The notes below the pieces were generated by a model. The model had not been told where the DNA came from. It did not search any database and saw only the letters and a list, made by a program, of their open reading frames with translations. A DNA stretch of 64,000 nucleotides from Streptomyces sp. NBC_00878 (GTDB taxonomy: Bacteria > Actinomycetota > Actinomycetes > Streptomycetales > Streptomycetaceae): positions 3,720,001-3,784,000 of the forward strand of contig NZ_JAPEOK010000001.1 of assembly GCF_026341515.1 (NCBI RefSeq). Direction: 5' to 3'. Below are positions 18,501 through 26,776 of the stretch, in pieces; positions within the stretch are counted from its first letter, which is position 1; every line of letters begins with the position of its first letter. Made by a program: the position numbers and the translations under genes.

Positions 18501-18582
18501 GCTCGTCCGCTTGCGCGGGACGGTCCGTTTTCGCGGGACGGTCCGTGCCGGACTTTCTCCGCCGCGTCAGAGCATGAGGCAT
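15577..18582 (-). CDS. TIR - transmembrane - WD40 protein (14 propeller repeats)
   Basis: About 1001 residues. Residues 30-170 form a TIR_2 domain: YDAFISYS, then FRDEG, and WVVQEVEYW with Glu112 at the position of the NADase glutamate. A basic stretch (HRRTRRHVR) precedes one membrane helix (229-249), then a helical segment rich in Ala. From about residue 330 to the end there are 14 WD40-type repeats, most with a xWSPDGxRxA signature, enough for two seven-bladed propellers. By the positive-inside rule the TIR faces the cytoplasm and the propellers the outside. NAD cleavage on sensing a signal is inferred from the TIR family. ATG 18582 is the best start near the TIR domain, but its ribosome-binding site is poor. 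Confidence 0.85.
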   Translation of the reverse strand: MPHALTRRRKSGTDRPAKTDRPAQADEQFAYDAFISYSREADRALARALQDGLHAFARPWYRLRALRVFRDEGSLAVGSRLWGSIQQALGTSRYFILLACERSARAPWVVQEVEYWCTQRGVDNLVIVLTDPLADGTGKPPGMVWDELRGDFDWERTTAIPKCLSGRFEEEPHALVLGWARARPELSPRDPEFRTALASLASPLHGVDKDKLIGDDVRQHRRTRRHVRLVITMLTALATIAGFAAVTAFQERDIAREQAALAEVRQYAAQSRSADDPYAALAFAIAAELRVSPALPEARTAFGEAVQGLESWTTRLVGEVPVTSSWGTQLRWSSDGSNVWVASAESGMARWSVRDGIGAVPLWRPTDSFGGDGSPYDLQWSQDGRFLMQMLGGTSGNSYVIRDAVSGRVTAGPFTFGAGVADGVSLRNSRLAPGGDLLATAASDDGVRLWDAGTGRRRGKPLPGSTSAEIFELAWSPDGGRLAAAGTSRIWIWDVDRRSLIWSGQRKEGAESLSWSPDGRRIVTGDEKGRLTWWNARTGEASATAADGWENRAREISWSPNGEWMAVAHFDGTIRLWDPASGTAVGSALARDSKNSLDGSLVWSPDSRFLAGVFIKGGDVDDIEGPRTTVLRLWEVRTTTQRSMRLRGPTDSVLAVAWSPDGHRIASGGSDDTVWIWDAETGVPVPGSPQRQRFSDDRVHDIAWDPSGRRLLRVSGTGLRTWSVTTGTDALKPWWGSGWSVTAAWSPDGTRVASGTDQGRVRVWDAATGKLVRQQPRSTSKGGGAGAGDGLKAEVRSVAWSGDGRRLAAAMADGSLHLWDAVSGQQWGPAPQASEHLARDMAWSPDGRLIAVADVDGTIRFWDGDTGKAARILLDAGDSRVESLAWSPDSTRLASGDGAGTIRVWDPRRGVSLQRREDAHSVGVTTLSWSPDGTRLVSGSEDGVVRLWQGRTEQEICRLVDKALHRTRSTPELTGTTDAVAGICSRPDQARTYPVLPLQPR

Positions 18583-18869
18583 CCTCAGCACAGCACCGCA
18601 CCCCCGTGAACTCCCGCAACGGCCGATCAGTAGGCCACGGCGGGATTCGGTCTGACAAGAATGCGCCCTGAGCAAGGGCGAGAAACAAGCCATGCGGCTC
18701 GCCGACCAGCCGGTGACGTTCGTACGTTCGTCGACACCGCCCGACACCGGGGCGACGCCACCCGACACAGGGCCGGCTGGCGCTCACCAACCGGCCCCGC
18801 CACTGAAATCGATCCAGAGGATCCAGCCGCCCGTCCGTCCCAACCACCGGCAGCCGCCGGATGCCGGAA

Positions 18870-21566
18870 TCACCCGGGACAGGGTGTGGGTACATCGACT
18901 CCGTCCAGGTAGAAGGCCAGCTGCGAGGGAGTCGGTTCCCCGTCGGCGAGCCGGCACAGATCCGCACGCCAGTCGGCGGGCGACACGTTCCACAAGCCGA
19001 TGTTTCCGTTCGGGCGGATGGTCGCGACCCGGGTTCCGTCCTCCACCAAGGCAAGGTGGGTGAGTTGTCCTCTGGGGACAGTGGCCATCGGCTCCTTCCA
19101 TGAGCCCACCAGCCGTCCCGTCGCGAGGTCCCAGAGCAGCAGTTGGTTGTGGCTGTCGGCTTCGTCCGCGCCTTGCCTGATGCCGTCGGTGTGCTGCACG
19201 ACGACCCCCTGCTCGTGGGCGATGACGTACTCGCTCGATCCGCTCACCGTATTGCCGCCGTCCATGGGCCGGGGACGATCAGGCTGGGACCGGCGGACGA
19301 TCTCGCCCTTGTCCTCGATGTCTCCCAGGACCAGGTATTCACCGTCGTCGCTCACTGCGACCTTGCTCAGCGAACGGTCTGTCCGCGTTCGCCACAGAGC
19401 CTTCGGGGCGAGCAGGCCGTCGCACTGCCACACGGTGACGGTCCAGTCGCTGACCTGCCCGTCGGTGTCGGTCTTGCTCGGGATGGCGACGGCGAAGTAA
19501 CGGCCGTTCACTGCTGTAGCCGGGTAACCGGAAGGGGTGGACAGCACGCGCCGCCCGCCGTCCCACACCGCCGAGACTGTCAACGGGCCGCTGTTGACCG
19601 AGCCCGCATTGCTGCGCTCGGTGACGATCCGGAATCCGCCGACGGCAGAGGTCAGCGCCCGGCCTTTTGCCGCGCTGTCGCCGCGGGCCGTGCGCTCGGC
19701 AAGAGTTTTCAGAGACTGTGTGTCCCGGACCCGTATGGTGTCGCCTTCGAGCAAGGCGAACCTTCGCCCGTCCGGGCTGAAAGACACCGCCTGTGCCGCC
19801 TGCCGATAGATCGCGTGCCGGACCCGACGCCGGACATCCCACAGCTCGACGGATCCGGATTGCCAGGTGAGCAGCCATCTGCCGTCGGGGCTCGCGGTCA
19901 GCGATGTGTACGGAAAGTCATTCACCGTATCCCGCGACCGGATACCCGCCGTGACATTGGCCAGCTGTGCTTCGTCCGGCAGTGACGACTGGACTACGTC
20001 GCCCACGTCGCTGGTGGACAGGACCACCGAGCCATCGGCGTTCATCGCGATGTCCGCGACCGAGTTGGAGTGCCGGGCGAGGGACTGTTCGGCGGAGAGG
20101 TCGGCGGCGAAGCTGACCACATCACCATCACTGTTGCCGGCGGTGATCCACTTCCCGTCCGCCGAAATCGCCGTCGCGATCCACGCCACACCAGGGTCCA
20201 ACCGCTTGGACGCAACCACCGCTCCGCTCCGCGTGTTCAGAACGCGCAGCTCGCCACCGTCACAGACAATCACGAGGCGTTCGGCCGCACGGCTCGCGTC
20301 CCACGGCCGCCAGGGCGCTTCGGGGGTGGCCGGTCCCCGGAACACGCACTCATCCGGAAGATCGGGAAGGAACGGGGGCTCCTCAGAAGCGGACGGCACG
20401 CTGGAGGACATGGGTCCGGTCTTGCGTAATTTTCCGGAGGGCACCTCCCATTCAGCGGCCCGGCCCGACGACGGATTACTGACCGTGAGAGTGCGGCCGG
20501 AGTCGTCGAAGTCGACGTACGGGGTCAGATTGCCCCCCGTCGTTCCGGTCCGCGAGGGCAGCAGGGCGATCTCCCGGTGCCTGACCGTGTCCCAGACGAT
20601 CACGTCGTTCACTTGCTGATGGACGAGCGCGGCCATCCGGCCGTCAGGGCTGAGAACGATGCTCTTGACCGTGATTCCGTTGGCCTTTTCCCGGCCCGGA
20701 AAGGATTGATATGCCCGCCGGACGAAGGAGGTGATCCGCCCGTTCGCGGCAATCAGCCGCATCAACTGGGCCTTGGCCTCCGGCGTCGAGTCCGCTTCGT
20801 ATGCGTAGAGCCCGAGCCGTATCGCCAACTGTGGGTCGTCGTCCGAGCGGTCCTGCGCCGCGGCGGCCAGCGCCCGCGACAGCGCCCGCCGGGCCTGGGC
20901 ACGGGCCTCGTCACGCTGCTGCCATGCCACGACGGCGGCGCTCGCCGCGAGGACGCTGAGCACGGTAAGGCCGACCAGCAGGGACCTGCGCACCCGCACC
21001 GCGCGCCGGTGCAGCCGGAGGTCCTCGCTGACCAGCTGTGCCTTGGAGCAACCGCGCAGTGGTGCCGACACCGTGGCCACGGCGTCCTGGAACACCGGGT
21101 TACGCATCCGCAGTTCGAGCATCGGTATCGCCCGCATGTCCACCCAGAGCGGTTCCTCCGCGAACCATCGCTCCGCCTCGGGCCGCGGTAACGCGGTCGT
21201 CACCGTCCAGTCGAAGTCACCAACGGTGGGATCCCAGCGCAGTTCGCCTCCCGCGAGCACCAGTAGGACCTTCGTCGCCGGCCTGTTCTCCCTCCAGAGA
21301 GCGATCTCCTCCCGCACCCAGCGCGACTGGGCGGACGCCGGGGACGCGACGAGTACGAAGTACTCACTGGAAAGGAGCGCTTCCTTGATGGAACCCTTGA
21401 GACTCGCGCTCGCGGAAAGATCATGGGCGTCACGGAAGACGTCCACAGCACGCAACCGGTGCCAGGGCTTGGCGAGCCGGTGGAGGCCGTTGTGAAGCGC
21501 ATGCGCCAGTGGTTCGTTCTCCCGTTTGCTGTACGAGAGGAACGCGTCGAACCGAATCTCTTCCAC
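18870..21566 (-). CDS. TIR - transmembrane - beta-propeller protein (second copy)
   Basis: 898 residues with the same plan as its neighbour. The TIR domain starts almost at the N-terminus (RFDAFLSYS) and has WVREEIALW with Glu86/87 in the catalytic region. A basic segment (LHRRAVRVRRS) precedes a membrane helix at about 195-215. The C-terminal 650 residues contain degenerate propeller repeats (LSPDGRMAALVHQQ, FSPDGRRFALLEG, VSDDGEYLVLGD). The GTG start at 21566 is used; GGA lies 6 nt upstream. It is divergent from the third TIR gene across about 200 bp and 287 bp upstream of the 14-repeat gene. Sequence has diverged strongly from the other two, so this is not a recent duplication. Confidence 0.85.
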   Translation of the reverse strand: MEEIRFDAFLSYSKRENEPLAHALHNGLHRLAKPWHRLRAVDVFRDAHDLSASASLKGSIKEALLSSEYFVLVASPASAQSRWVREEIALWRENRPATKVLLVLAGGELRWDPTVGDFDWTVTTALPRPEAERWFAEEPLWVDMRAIPMLELRMRNPVFQDAVATVSAPLRGCSKAQLVSEDLRLHRRAVRVRRSLLVGLTVLSVLAASAAVVAWQQRDEARAQARRALSRALAAAAQDRSDDDPQLAIRLGLYAYEADSTPEAKAQLMRLIAANGRITSFVRRAYQSFPGREKANGITVKSIVLSPDGRMAALVHQQVNDVIVWDTVRHREIALLPSRTGTTGGNLTPYVDFDDSGRTLTVSNPSSGRAAEWEVPSGKLRKTGPMSSSVPSASEEPPFLPDLPDECVFRGPATPEAPWRPWDASRAAERLVIVCDGGELRVLNTRSGAVVASKRLDPGVAWIATAISADGKWITAGNSDGDVVSFAADLSAEQSLARHSNSVADIAMNADGSVVLSTSDVGDVVQSSLPDEAQLANVTAGIRSRDTVNDFPYTSLTASPDGRWLLTWQSGSVELWDVRRRVRHAIYRQAAQAVSFSPDGRRFALLEGDTIRVRDTQSLKTLAERTARGDSAAKGRALTSAVGGFRIVTERSNAGSVNSGPLTVSAVWDGGRRVLSTPSGYPATAVNGRYFAVAIPSKTDTDGQVSDWTVTVWQCDGLLAPKALWRTRTDRSLSKVAVSDDGEYLVLGDIEDKGEIVRRSQPDRPRPMDGGNTVSGSSEYVIAHEQGVVVQHTDGIRQGADEADSHNQLLLWDLATGRLVGSWKEPMATVPRGQLTHLALVEDGTRVATIRPNGNIGLWNVSPADWRADLCRLADGEPTPSQLAFYLDGVDVPTPCPG

Positions 21567-21773
21567 CGAACATCCATTCCAGTCGGCTCCGCTGAAGTCA
21601 ACCTCGCAAGTTTATAAGGGAGTTCACGACCAAGAGGGCGGGGAACGGCAATTCGGAGCCGATGACACGAAACCGGTGACAGATGGAAGGGAGCAGCGCT
21701 ACCTTCTTCGGCATCAGTGCGCATCCGGTACATGGCACGGATACCGGAGGTCACGGCGGGGGTGATGAGACTG

Positions 21774-24650
21774 ATGACGGATTCAGCGCCTCTCCACTCA
21801 ACCGAATTCAGTCACGAATTCACCTACGACGCGTTCATTTCCTACAGCACCACCGCCGACAAGGATCTGGCCGCGAAACTCCAGCACCACATCGAACGCA
21901 TCGGCCTGCCTGCATACAGGCGGCGTCGGCTACGGGTCTTCCGCGACTTCACGAATCTGTCGGCGGACGCTGATGCCGGCAGGGTGATCCAGCACGCACT
22001 CGCCCGGTCACGGCGGTTCATCCTGCTCGTCTCTCCTGAGGCCAGGCGGTCGAAATGGGTGGGGAGAGAGGTGGAGTGGTGGCGCGACAACCGCTCGGCG
22101 GACGACATGTTCCTCGTACTGACCGCCGGCACGATCCGCTGGGACGACACCCTCCGGGACTGGAACTGGACGGAAGGCACACCGCTTCCTGAGGCACTGC
22201 GCGGAATGCATCCGGTGGAACCGCTGTGGGTCGACCTGTCGGCACGGACGACGGGCGGACCACGGCGCACCCGCAAGGAACGCGAGCAAGCCAGGATGGA
22301 CTTGCTGAACGCGTGCGCCACGATCGCCGCTCCGCTGCGGTCGATGGACAAGGATGCCCTGTACGGCGCCCACATTGTGCAGTTGCGGCGGGCCAGGCAA
22401 CGGCTCATCGGCGGGACGGCCCTGCTGTCGGTGCTCCTCGTCCTCGCGGTGATCGCCACGTTCGTCGCCCGTGACCGGACCAGAGCCGCGGAGGAGCAGG
22501 CCCGAATCGCATCCGCCCGCTCCCTGGCCGCGGCTTCCGTCGCAGGCCACGACGATCACCTGGATCTCGCCCAGTTGCTCGCGGTGGAGGCATACCGGCT
22601 GGACCGCAGCCCCGAGTCGCGGTCGGCACTCCTCGAGACGGTCACTGCCCAGCCGCACCTTGTCCGCTACCTCCAGGCCGGAGCCACAGTGACCCAGGTG
22701 CTCGGCTCGGAGAACGGAGAGAAGGTCGTGGCCGGCACGGCCAAGGGCGAGGTACTCAGCTGGACGGGACCGCAACGGCGCAAACGTACTCTGGGCCGAC
22801 TCGACAGAGGCATCACCGACCTCGCACTGAGTGCGGACGGCACCATCGCGGCAGCCTGTGACGACACCCGGGCGATGGTCTGGGCAGGCGGGCGAGCCGG
22901 CCGTCGGATCGCGGTGCCCACCGGGGAGAAGGCGGATCTCGTCGCGGTGTCACCGTCCGGTCGGTGGGTGGCGGTGCACAGTACGTCGGCCGACTTGGAC
23001 ATGGGAAGCCTGACTCTGCTGGATTTACAGAGCGGGCGGGTGACCCACACGGCGTCAGCGGGATCGTGGTCCGTTCTGGCCTTGCCTTCTGAGGAAGAGG
23101 CGATTCTCTTCGACTCTGCCTACGGGACGTGGGAGCGGCGAACGTTCCCGGCACTGAGTCGGCTGGGGGGAGACTCAATTGAGTTCGGAGTTCACAATTC
23201 CGCGTCGGCCCTGTCCTCCGACGGCTCAGTATTCACCTACAGCAACGGCGACACATGGCTTCCCGTATGGGAGTCCCAGGAGACTGCGCAGGAACTCAAC
23301 AAGGCACCGCTGGAAGCCGACAGCGCCGGGCCGAGGCCGACAGCTGTGGCCTTGTCCTCCAACGGGAGCTACGCCGCAACGGCGGCCAACGGCGTCATCC
23401 ACGTGTCACAGGTCGGGCCGACAGGCGCCGACCGTCCGCCCATGACCGAACTGCGGGGAAACGCGGAGGTCAATCAGGACGCCCTGGCGTTCATCGATGA
23501 CGGAGACCGCCTGGTCTCCGCCACAGGATCACTGGTCACCGAATGGGATCTGAAGAGACTGAGCCGTATCGGGGTACGAGCGAACGCCCAGGTGCCCGTG
23601 ACCTGTGGTGCCTGCGCCGAGAGTTGGCTCACGATCAGCCCGGACGGCAGAAATGCCGCCATCACCGGCGGATTGGCAAATGAGGTGTGGCTGCACCCCT
23701 TGACCTCACCCACTACGACGGGGAGGGCAGGTGAGGCCGGTTTGTCCAAGGCATACACCGAAGGGCCTGCCCTCTGGGACCACGACGCCGAGAAGCTCTA
23801 TTTCATGAGTTTCGAGAAGGGCAGCCTGCAGATCTACGATCGGACCACTGGCACCCTCAGCCACTCGCTCTGGGATACGGGAGCGGCCGATACCGCCCTG
23901 CCGCTGTCCGTCTCGGCGGATTCGCGGAAACTTCTCGCAGTGATCGGCAACGCCATTGTCGTCCGCGACATACCGGGCAGGCGCACGATCAGCAGAGTCG
24001 AACTGGGCACTGAGGCCGCTTCGGGGGAGCTCTCCGCGGCTCGACAAGTAGCAGTGAATTCCTCCTGGACAAAGGCCGCGGTCGTCGCCAAGAACCGTGT
24101 ACTGCTGATCGATCTCGTCACCGGAAAGGCCTCCCGCCTCCGCGGGACATCCTCCGCCGTGGGCGTCATGTACGGCGGAGAACTGCTCGCCATCGCCAAG
24201 AAGGACGGCAGTACTGTTCTGTACGGCCCACGGGGCAGCCGGCCGGAGAGGACGATTCCAAGAGATCCCACGACGGCGTGGCGACCGTTTGCGCTCAACA
24301 GCCAGGGCACTCTGCTCGCCCAGCAACGTTTGGACGGTTCCGTTCTGCTGACGGACCCTCAGGACGGTCGGCGGCTGGGCGCTCTGGCGCTGTCTCCTCC
24401 TTACTCCGGGTCCAAGACTTCCCTGCGTTTCACCGACGACGGGAAGAAGCTGGTCGTCGCCCTGGAGGACCAAGGGACGGACGAGGCACCGGGAATCATC
24501 CAGCAGTGGGACACCACGCCGGATGCCTGGATCGCGGAGGCCTGCCGAACGGCTGGCAGGGATCTGTCGGCAGCCGAATGGGAACGTTACGTTGGCACAC
24601 CGGCCCCCGACGATCTGCGCTGCGAACGCAGCTGGACCGAGGCCGACTGA
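21774..24650 (+). CDS. TIR - transmembrane - beta-propeller protein (third copy, divergent)
   Basis: About 958 residues from the ATG at 21774; ATGs at 21732 and 21765 are alternatives and no ribosome-binding site is decisive. TIR domain at residues 16-150 (YDAFISYS, FRDFTNLS, WVGREVEWW with Glu99), then LRRARQR and a membrane helix at 211-232, an Ala/Arg-rich helical connector (ARIASARSLAAASVAG), and degenerate propeller repeats to the end (ALSADGTIAAACDD, TISPDGRNAAITGG, FTDDGKKLVVAL). The end contains WIAEACRTAGRDLSAAEWERY, a signature common at the end of bacterial WD40 signalling proteins and also seen, weaker, at the end of the second TIR protein. Confidence 0.85.
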   Translation: MTDSAPLHSTEFSHEFTYDAFISYSTTADKDLAAKLQHHIERIGLPAYRRRRLRVFRDFTNLSADADAGRVIQHALARSRRFILLVSPEARRSKWVGREVEWWRDNRSADDMFLVLTAGTIRWDDTLRDWNWTEGTPLPEALRGMHPVEPLWVDLSARTTGGPRRTRKEREQARMDLLNACATIAAPLRSMDKDALYGAHIVQLRRARQRLIGGTALLSVLLVLAVIATFVARDRTRAAEEQARIASARSLAAASVAGHDDHLDLAQLLAVEAYRLDRSPESRSALLETVTAQPHLVRYLQAGATVTQVLGSENGEKVVAGTAKGEVLSWTGPQRRKRTLGRLDRGITDLALSADGTIAAACDDTRAMVWAGGRAGRRIAVPTGEKADLVAVSPSGRWVAVHSTSADLDMGSLTLLDLQSGRVTHTASAGSWSVLALPSEEEAILFDSAYGTWERRTFPALSRLGGDSIEFGVHNSASALSSDGSVFTYSNGDTWLPVWESQETAQELNKAPLEADSAGPRPTAVALSSNGSYAATAANGVIHVSQVGPTGADRPPMTELRGNAEVNQDALAFIDDGDRLVSATGSLVTEWDLKRLSRIGVRANAQVPVTCGACAESWLTISPDGRNAAITGGLANEVWLHPLTSPTTTGRAGEAGLSKAYTEGPALWDHDAEKLYFMSFEKGSLQIYDRTTGTLSHSLWDTGAADTALPLSVSADSRKLLAVIGNAIVVRDIPGRRTISRVELGTEAASGELSAARQVAVNSSWTKAAVVAKNRVLLIDLVTGKASRLRGTSSAVGVMYGGELLAIAKKDGSTVLYGPRGSRPERTIPRDPTTAWRPFALNSQGTLLAQQRLDGSVLLTDPQDGRRLGALALSPPYSGSKTSLRFTDDGKKLVVALEDQGTDEAPGIIQQWDTTPDAWIAEACRTAGRDLSAAEWERYVGTPAPDDLRCERSWTEAD

Positions 24651-24758
24651 GACCAGCCGGGCCTTGGCCCAGCTGGTGCAAGGCATCCCGTCAATCCGTT
24701 CCCACCGCGGTCCCCGGCGGGGCAGACCAGCAAGGCGTCAAGCCGACAAGGGCTACGG

Positions 24759-25202
24759 CTACACCCACCTGGGGTGATGATTATCGCCACGAGGCATCCG
24801 ATCTGTCAGCGCCGCCTCGCCCGCTGATGTGCCGCTGATGTGCCGCTGATGTGCCGCTGATGTGCCGCTGATGTGCCGCTGCAACAGCTTGACTGCCAAG
24901 TCATGGCTGTAGTGAAGGGCAAGGCCCATAGGCGTTTGCCCATCTGGCCCCGGGAGTTGCGGGTCAGCGCCGAAGGACAGGAGCACGGCGGTGGTACGTA
25001 CAGTCAGCGGGCTGCCGCTCTGCAAGGCGCCATCGCCTTCCGTGTCAATGGCGTGGACCAGGAGCGTCATGTTGTCGCATACCTCATCAGGGTCGACTCC
25101 GTTGGCCAGCAACTGGGCCAAGGTCTCCGCGTCCTCGTTCTCCACCGCTTGATGGGCCGGTGTCCAGGTGTTCTCCACGGCGGTATTCAACCGTTTCGGC
25201 AC
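24759..25202 (-). CDS. Ankyrin-repeat protein with an 11-bp repeat in its 3' end
   Basis: About 147 residues. Ankyrin-type repeats are seen in TPAHQAVENEDAETLAQLL and in AVLLSFGADPQLPGPDGQTP. Ankyrins mediate protein contacts. The start is uncertain: GTG 25202, TTG 25190 or GTG 25181 all come before the first repeat, and none has a strong ribosome-binding site. The last 40 codons run through five copies of an 11-bp repeat. Because 11 is not a multiple of three, loss or gain of a copy would change the C-terminal tail. The gene converges with the third TIR gene. Confidence 0.65.
   Translation of the reverse strand: MPKRLNTAVENTWTPAHQAVENEDAETLAQLLANGVDPDEVCDNMTLLVHAIDTEGDGALQSGSPLTVRTTAVLLSFGADPQLPGPDGQTPMGLALHYSHDLAVKLLQRHISGTSAAHQRHISGTSAGEAALTDRMPRGDNHHPRWV
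24821..24880. repeat. 11-bp tandem repeat, five copies, inside the ankyrin gene
   Basis: Unit GCCGCTGATGT repeated at 24831-24841, 24842-24852, 24853-24863 and 24864-24874, with a 10-bp copy before (24821-24830) and a partial copy after. Read on the coding strand it cycles through all three frames every 33 bp (QRHISGTSAAH). The two other frames after the array stop within about 5 and 13 codons, against about 20 in the present one. Confidence 0.9.
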
Positions 25203-25395
25203 CGCGGGCGGCCTGCAAGAAGTGGCCAATGTCGGAGCGGTAGAGGCAGCTGCCCATGGGGGTGAGTGATATCGCTGAGTGTGTCGGCCGATCTCTGGTA
25301 GCCACCGAGCCGGCCGTACGTGGCGCGTGCGGTGCCATCGAACGTGTTGCCGTACTCGTGTAGCGCTGGACCTCGGCAGCCTTCGTGTCGTCCAG

Positions 25396-25740
25396 CGGGA
25401 GCGGGACAGCGATGCCACCGTGAAGAGTGGGTCCACCGCCCTGTCCTCCGCTACCGGCCGGGTCGGGCACGTACTCGCCGAGAATCCGCAGGGCGCGGAC
25501 CTGAACAACAAGTCCGCGGCCGCGATCGCCGATACCCGATACCCGGTACTGTCGGCCCTGACGCAGGCGAGGGGCCTGCTCAAGAAGACGGATACGGCGG
25601 AGGCCGACACCTTCCGCAGCACCGTCCTGGTCGCCTTCGAAACGGCCACCCGGGCCCGCAAGGGCGAGACCACCCCCGCCCTGACCGACATGACCCGCAA
25701 GATCACCGCGGCCTCGACGCCGCCGCCAGTGCCTGATCAG
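25396..25740 (+). pseudogene. Coding-like fragment of an unrecognised protein
   Basis: About 115 codons with strong third-position G/C and a protein-like, helical composition (LNNKSAAAIADTRYPVLSAL, ARGLLKKTDTAEADTF, ALTDMTRKITAAS). No start codon with a ribosome-binding site precedes it, the frame upstream lacks coding character, and beyond 25740 the bias is lost although the frame stays open to 25950. I do not recognise the family. It is probably the internal or C-terminal part of a broken gene. Confidence 0.45.
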
Positions 25741-26242
25741 CGCCTGGACGAAACCATCCCAGCGCCCACGGTCATGGCACTTCGGCGTCTCATTGCCCCA
25801 GGTCAGCGACGTGGTGGCGTTCAGACGTTGAACCTGAACGTGCGCGGCAACACAATGACCTGCAGAAACCGCCGTTCTCGGAACACGATCCAGCAGGGAT
25901 CCAGCGATGAGGCCGGGCCGACCGGCTACATGGTCGCGCGCGGGCTGTAACGACCTGCGCCACGGCTCGGCAGCGGCAAATCCGCGCCCGGCGCGCATCT
26001 CAAGTGCAGTAGGCAGCACCTACTTCAGGGCGGTTTCGAAATCCGCATTTTAGCAAATTGTCGCAGGCCCCGGAGGGACGACGTCTGCTGGCCGTGCCGT
26101 CTCGTACGCAACGAAGCTCCGGCTGGAGAAGGCGACCTCTCAAGTCGCCCTGCTGAGCCGAAGCTTCGATGTGCCGTCAGTCTGCCAGTGCTGCCTGATC
26201 AAGTCACTTACACCGGCCACCCTCACCAAGATTAATCAGGAA
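25741..26242. other. 500-bp stretch without a recognisable gene
   Basis: Open frames here have no coding bias. The G/C content falls around 26030-26060 (an ATTTTAGCAAATTG patch). On the minus strand near 25830-25890 a short frame reads VFRERRFLQVIVLPRTF before a stop, which may be the tail of another broken gene. Nothing else can be supported. Confidence 0.4.
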
Positions 26243-26680
26243 CTATTCATGAAAGTCACCCATAGTCACGTCCCATCGAAATTCATACCAAAAAGAACCC
26301 TCGACATATGCGGACGGGTCGACTCGACGAATCAATTCTTCCACACGAAGCGCGGCATTCTCCCATTCATCGAGATCCGAATCCTCGGAATAGAACGGCG
26401 CCATCGCGGTTAGATCGCGAACGCACTCAATGAACTGAGAGAGTGAAGTATTGACAATCGCGACATCGTTCGGACCCATCCCCGAGAGGACGCGCCCGGA
26501 ATCTTCACCGATGAACACGGAAGTCGCGCGACCGATGATTCCGAATCGAATGAGATGTCCACCTTCGGCCGACGCAACTCTTTCCGCCACATCAAGTGAA
26601 CGGAAGGCGAAGAACCGGTCAGGCACGACAAGCTCGAAGTCGCCCGAGGGGACAGGCACGCTGACCAGGTTGAATTCCAC
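26243..26680 (-). CDS. SUKH-4-like immunity protein for the RHS deaminase toxin
   Basis: 145 residues. Features fit the SUKH-4 immunity group: early LVSVPVPSGDFELVVPDRF, a mid-protein pattern GEDSGRVLSGMG, then IVNTSLSQFIECVRDL, and an acidic C-terminal half. SUKH proteins neutralise toxins delivered between bacteria. The gene directly follows the toxin gene, the normal place for its immunity partner. GTG 26680 is chosen because GGGAG lies 5 nt upstream; ATGs at 26719 and 26746 are in frame but lie in or beside a hairpin without a ribosome-binding site. Codons are less G/C-rich than in the core genes, in line with horizontal transfer. Confidence 0.65.
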   Translation of the reverse strand: MEFNLVSVPVPSGDFELVVPDRFFAFRSLDVAERVASAEGGHLIRFGIIGRATSVFIGEDSGRVLSGMGPNDVAIVNTSLSQFIECVRDLTAMAPFYSEDSDLDEWENAALRVEELIRRVDPSAYVEGSFWYEFRWDVTMGDFHE

Positions 26681-26717
26681 GATCGCTCCCACTGCATCCG
26701 CTTCAGCCTGAAATGGC

Positions 26718-26751
26718 ATGGTATGGCTCGACCGAAGTCGAGCCATACCAT
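26718..26751 (-). terminator. Perfect 15-bp hairpin with UUCG loop between toxin and immunity genes
   Basis: Left arm 26718-26732 and right arm 26737-26751 are perfectly complementary; the transcript loop is UUCG closed by C-G, an exceptionally stable tetraloop. It begins 26 nt after the RHS stop. It probably terminates or attenuates the toxin transcript before the immunity gene, whose chosen start lies 38 nt further on. Confidence 0.65.
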
Positions 26752-26776
26752 TAGATCACACGTCAAGCAGCGCAAA

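Noticed and set aside
24821..24880. CRISPR array
   Set aside because: Repeats are 11 bp and directly adjacent, with no spacers and no cas genes.
25087..26019. 310-codon minus frame over the ankyrin start and the remnant
   Set aside because: Composite of unrelated segments with no consistent codon bias; the ankyrin frame is different.
26410..26775. Alternative 121-codon frame over the immunity gene
   Set aside because: Out of frame with the SUKH-like pattern and runs through the hairpin.
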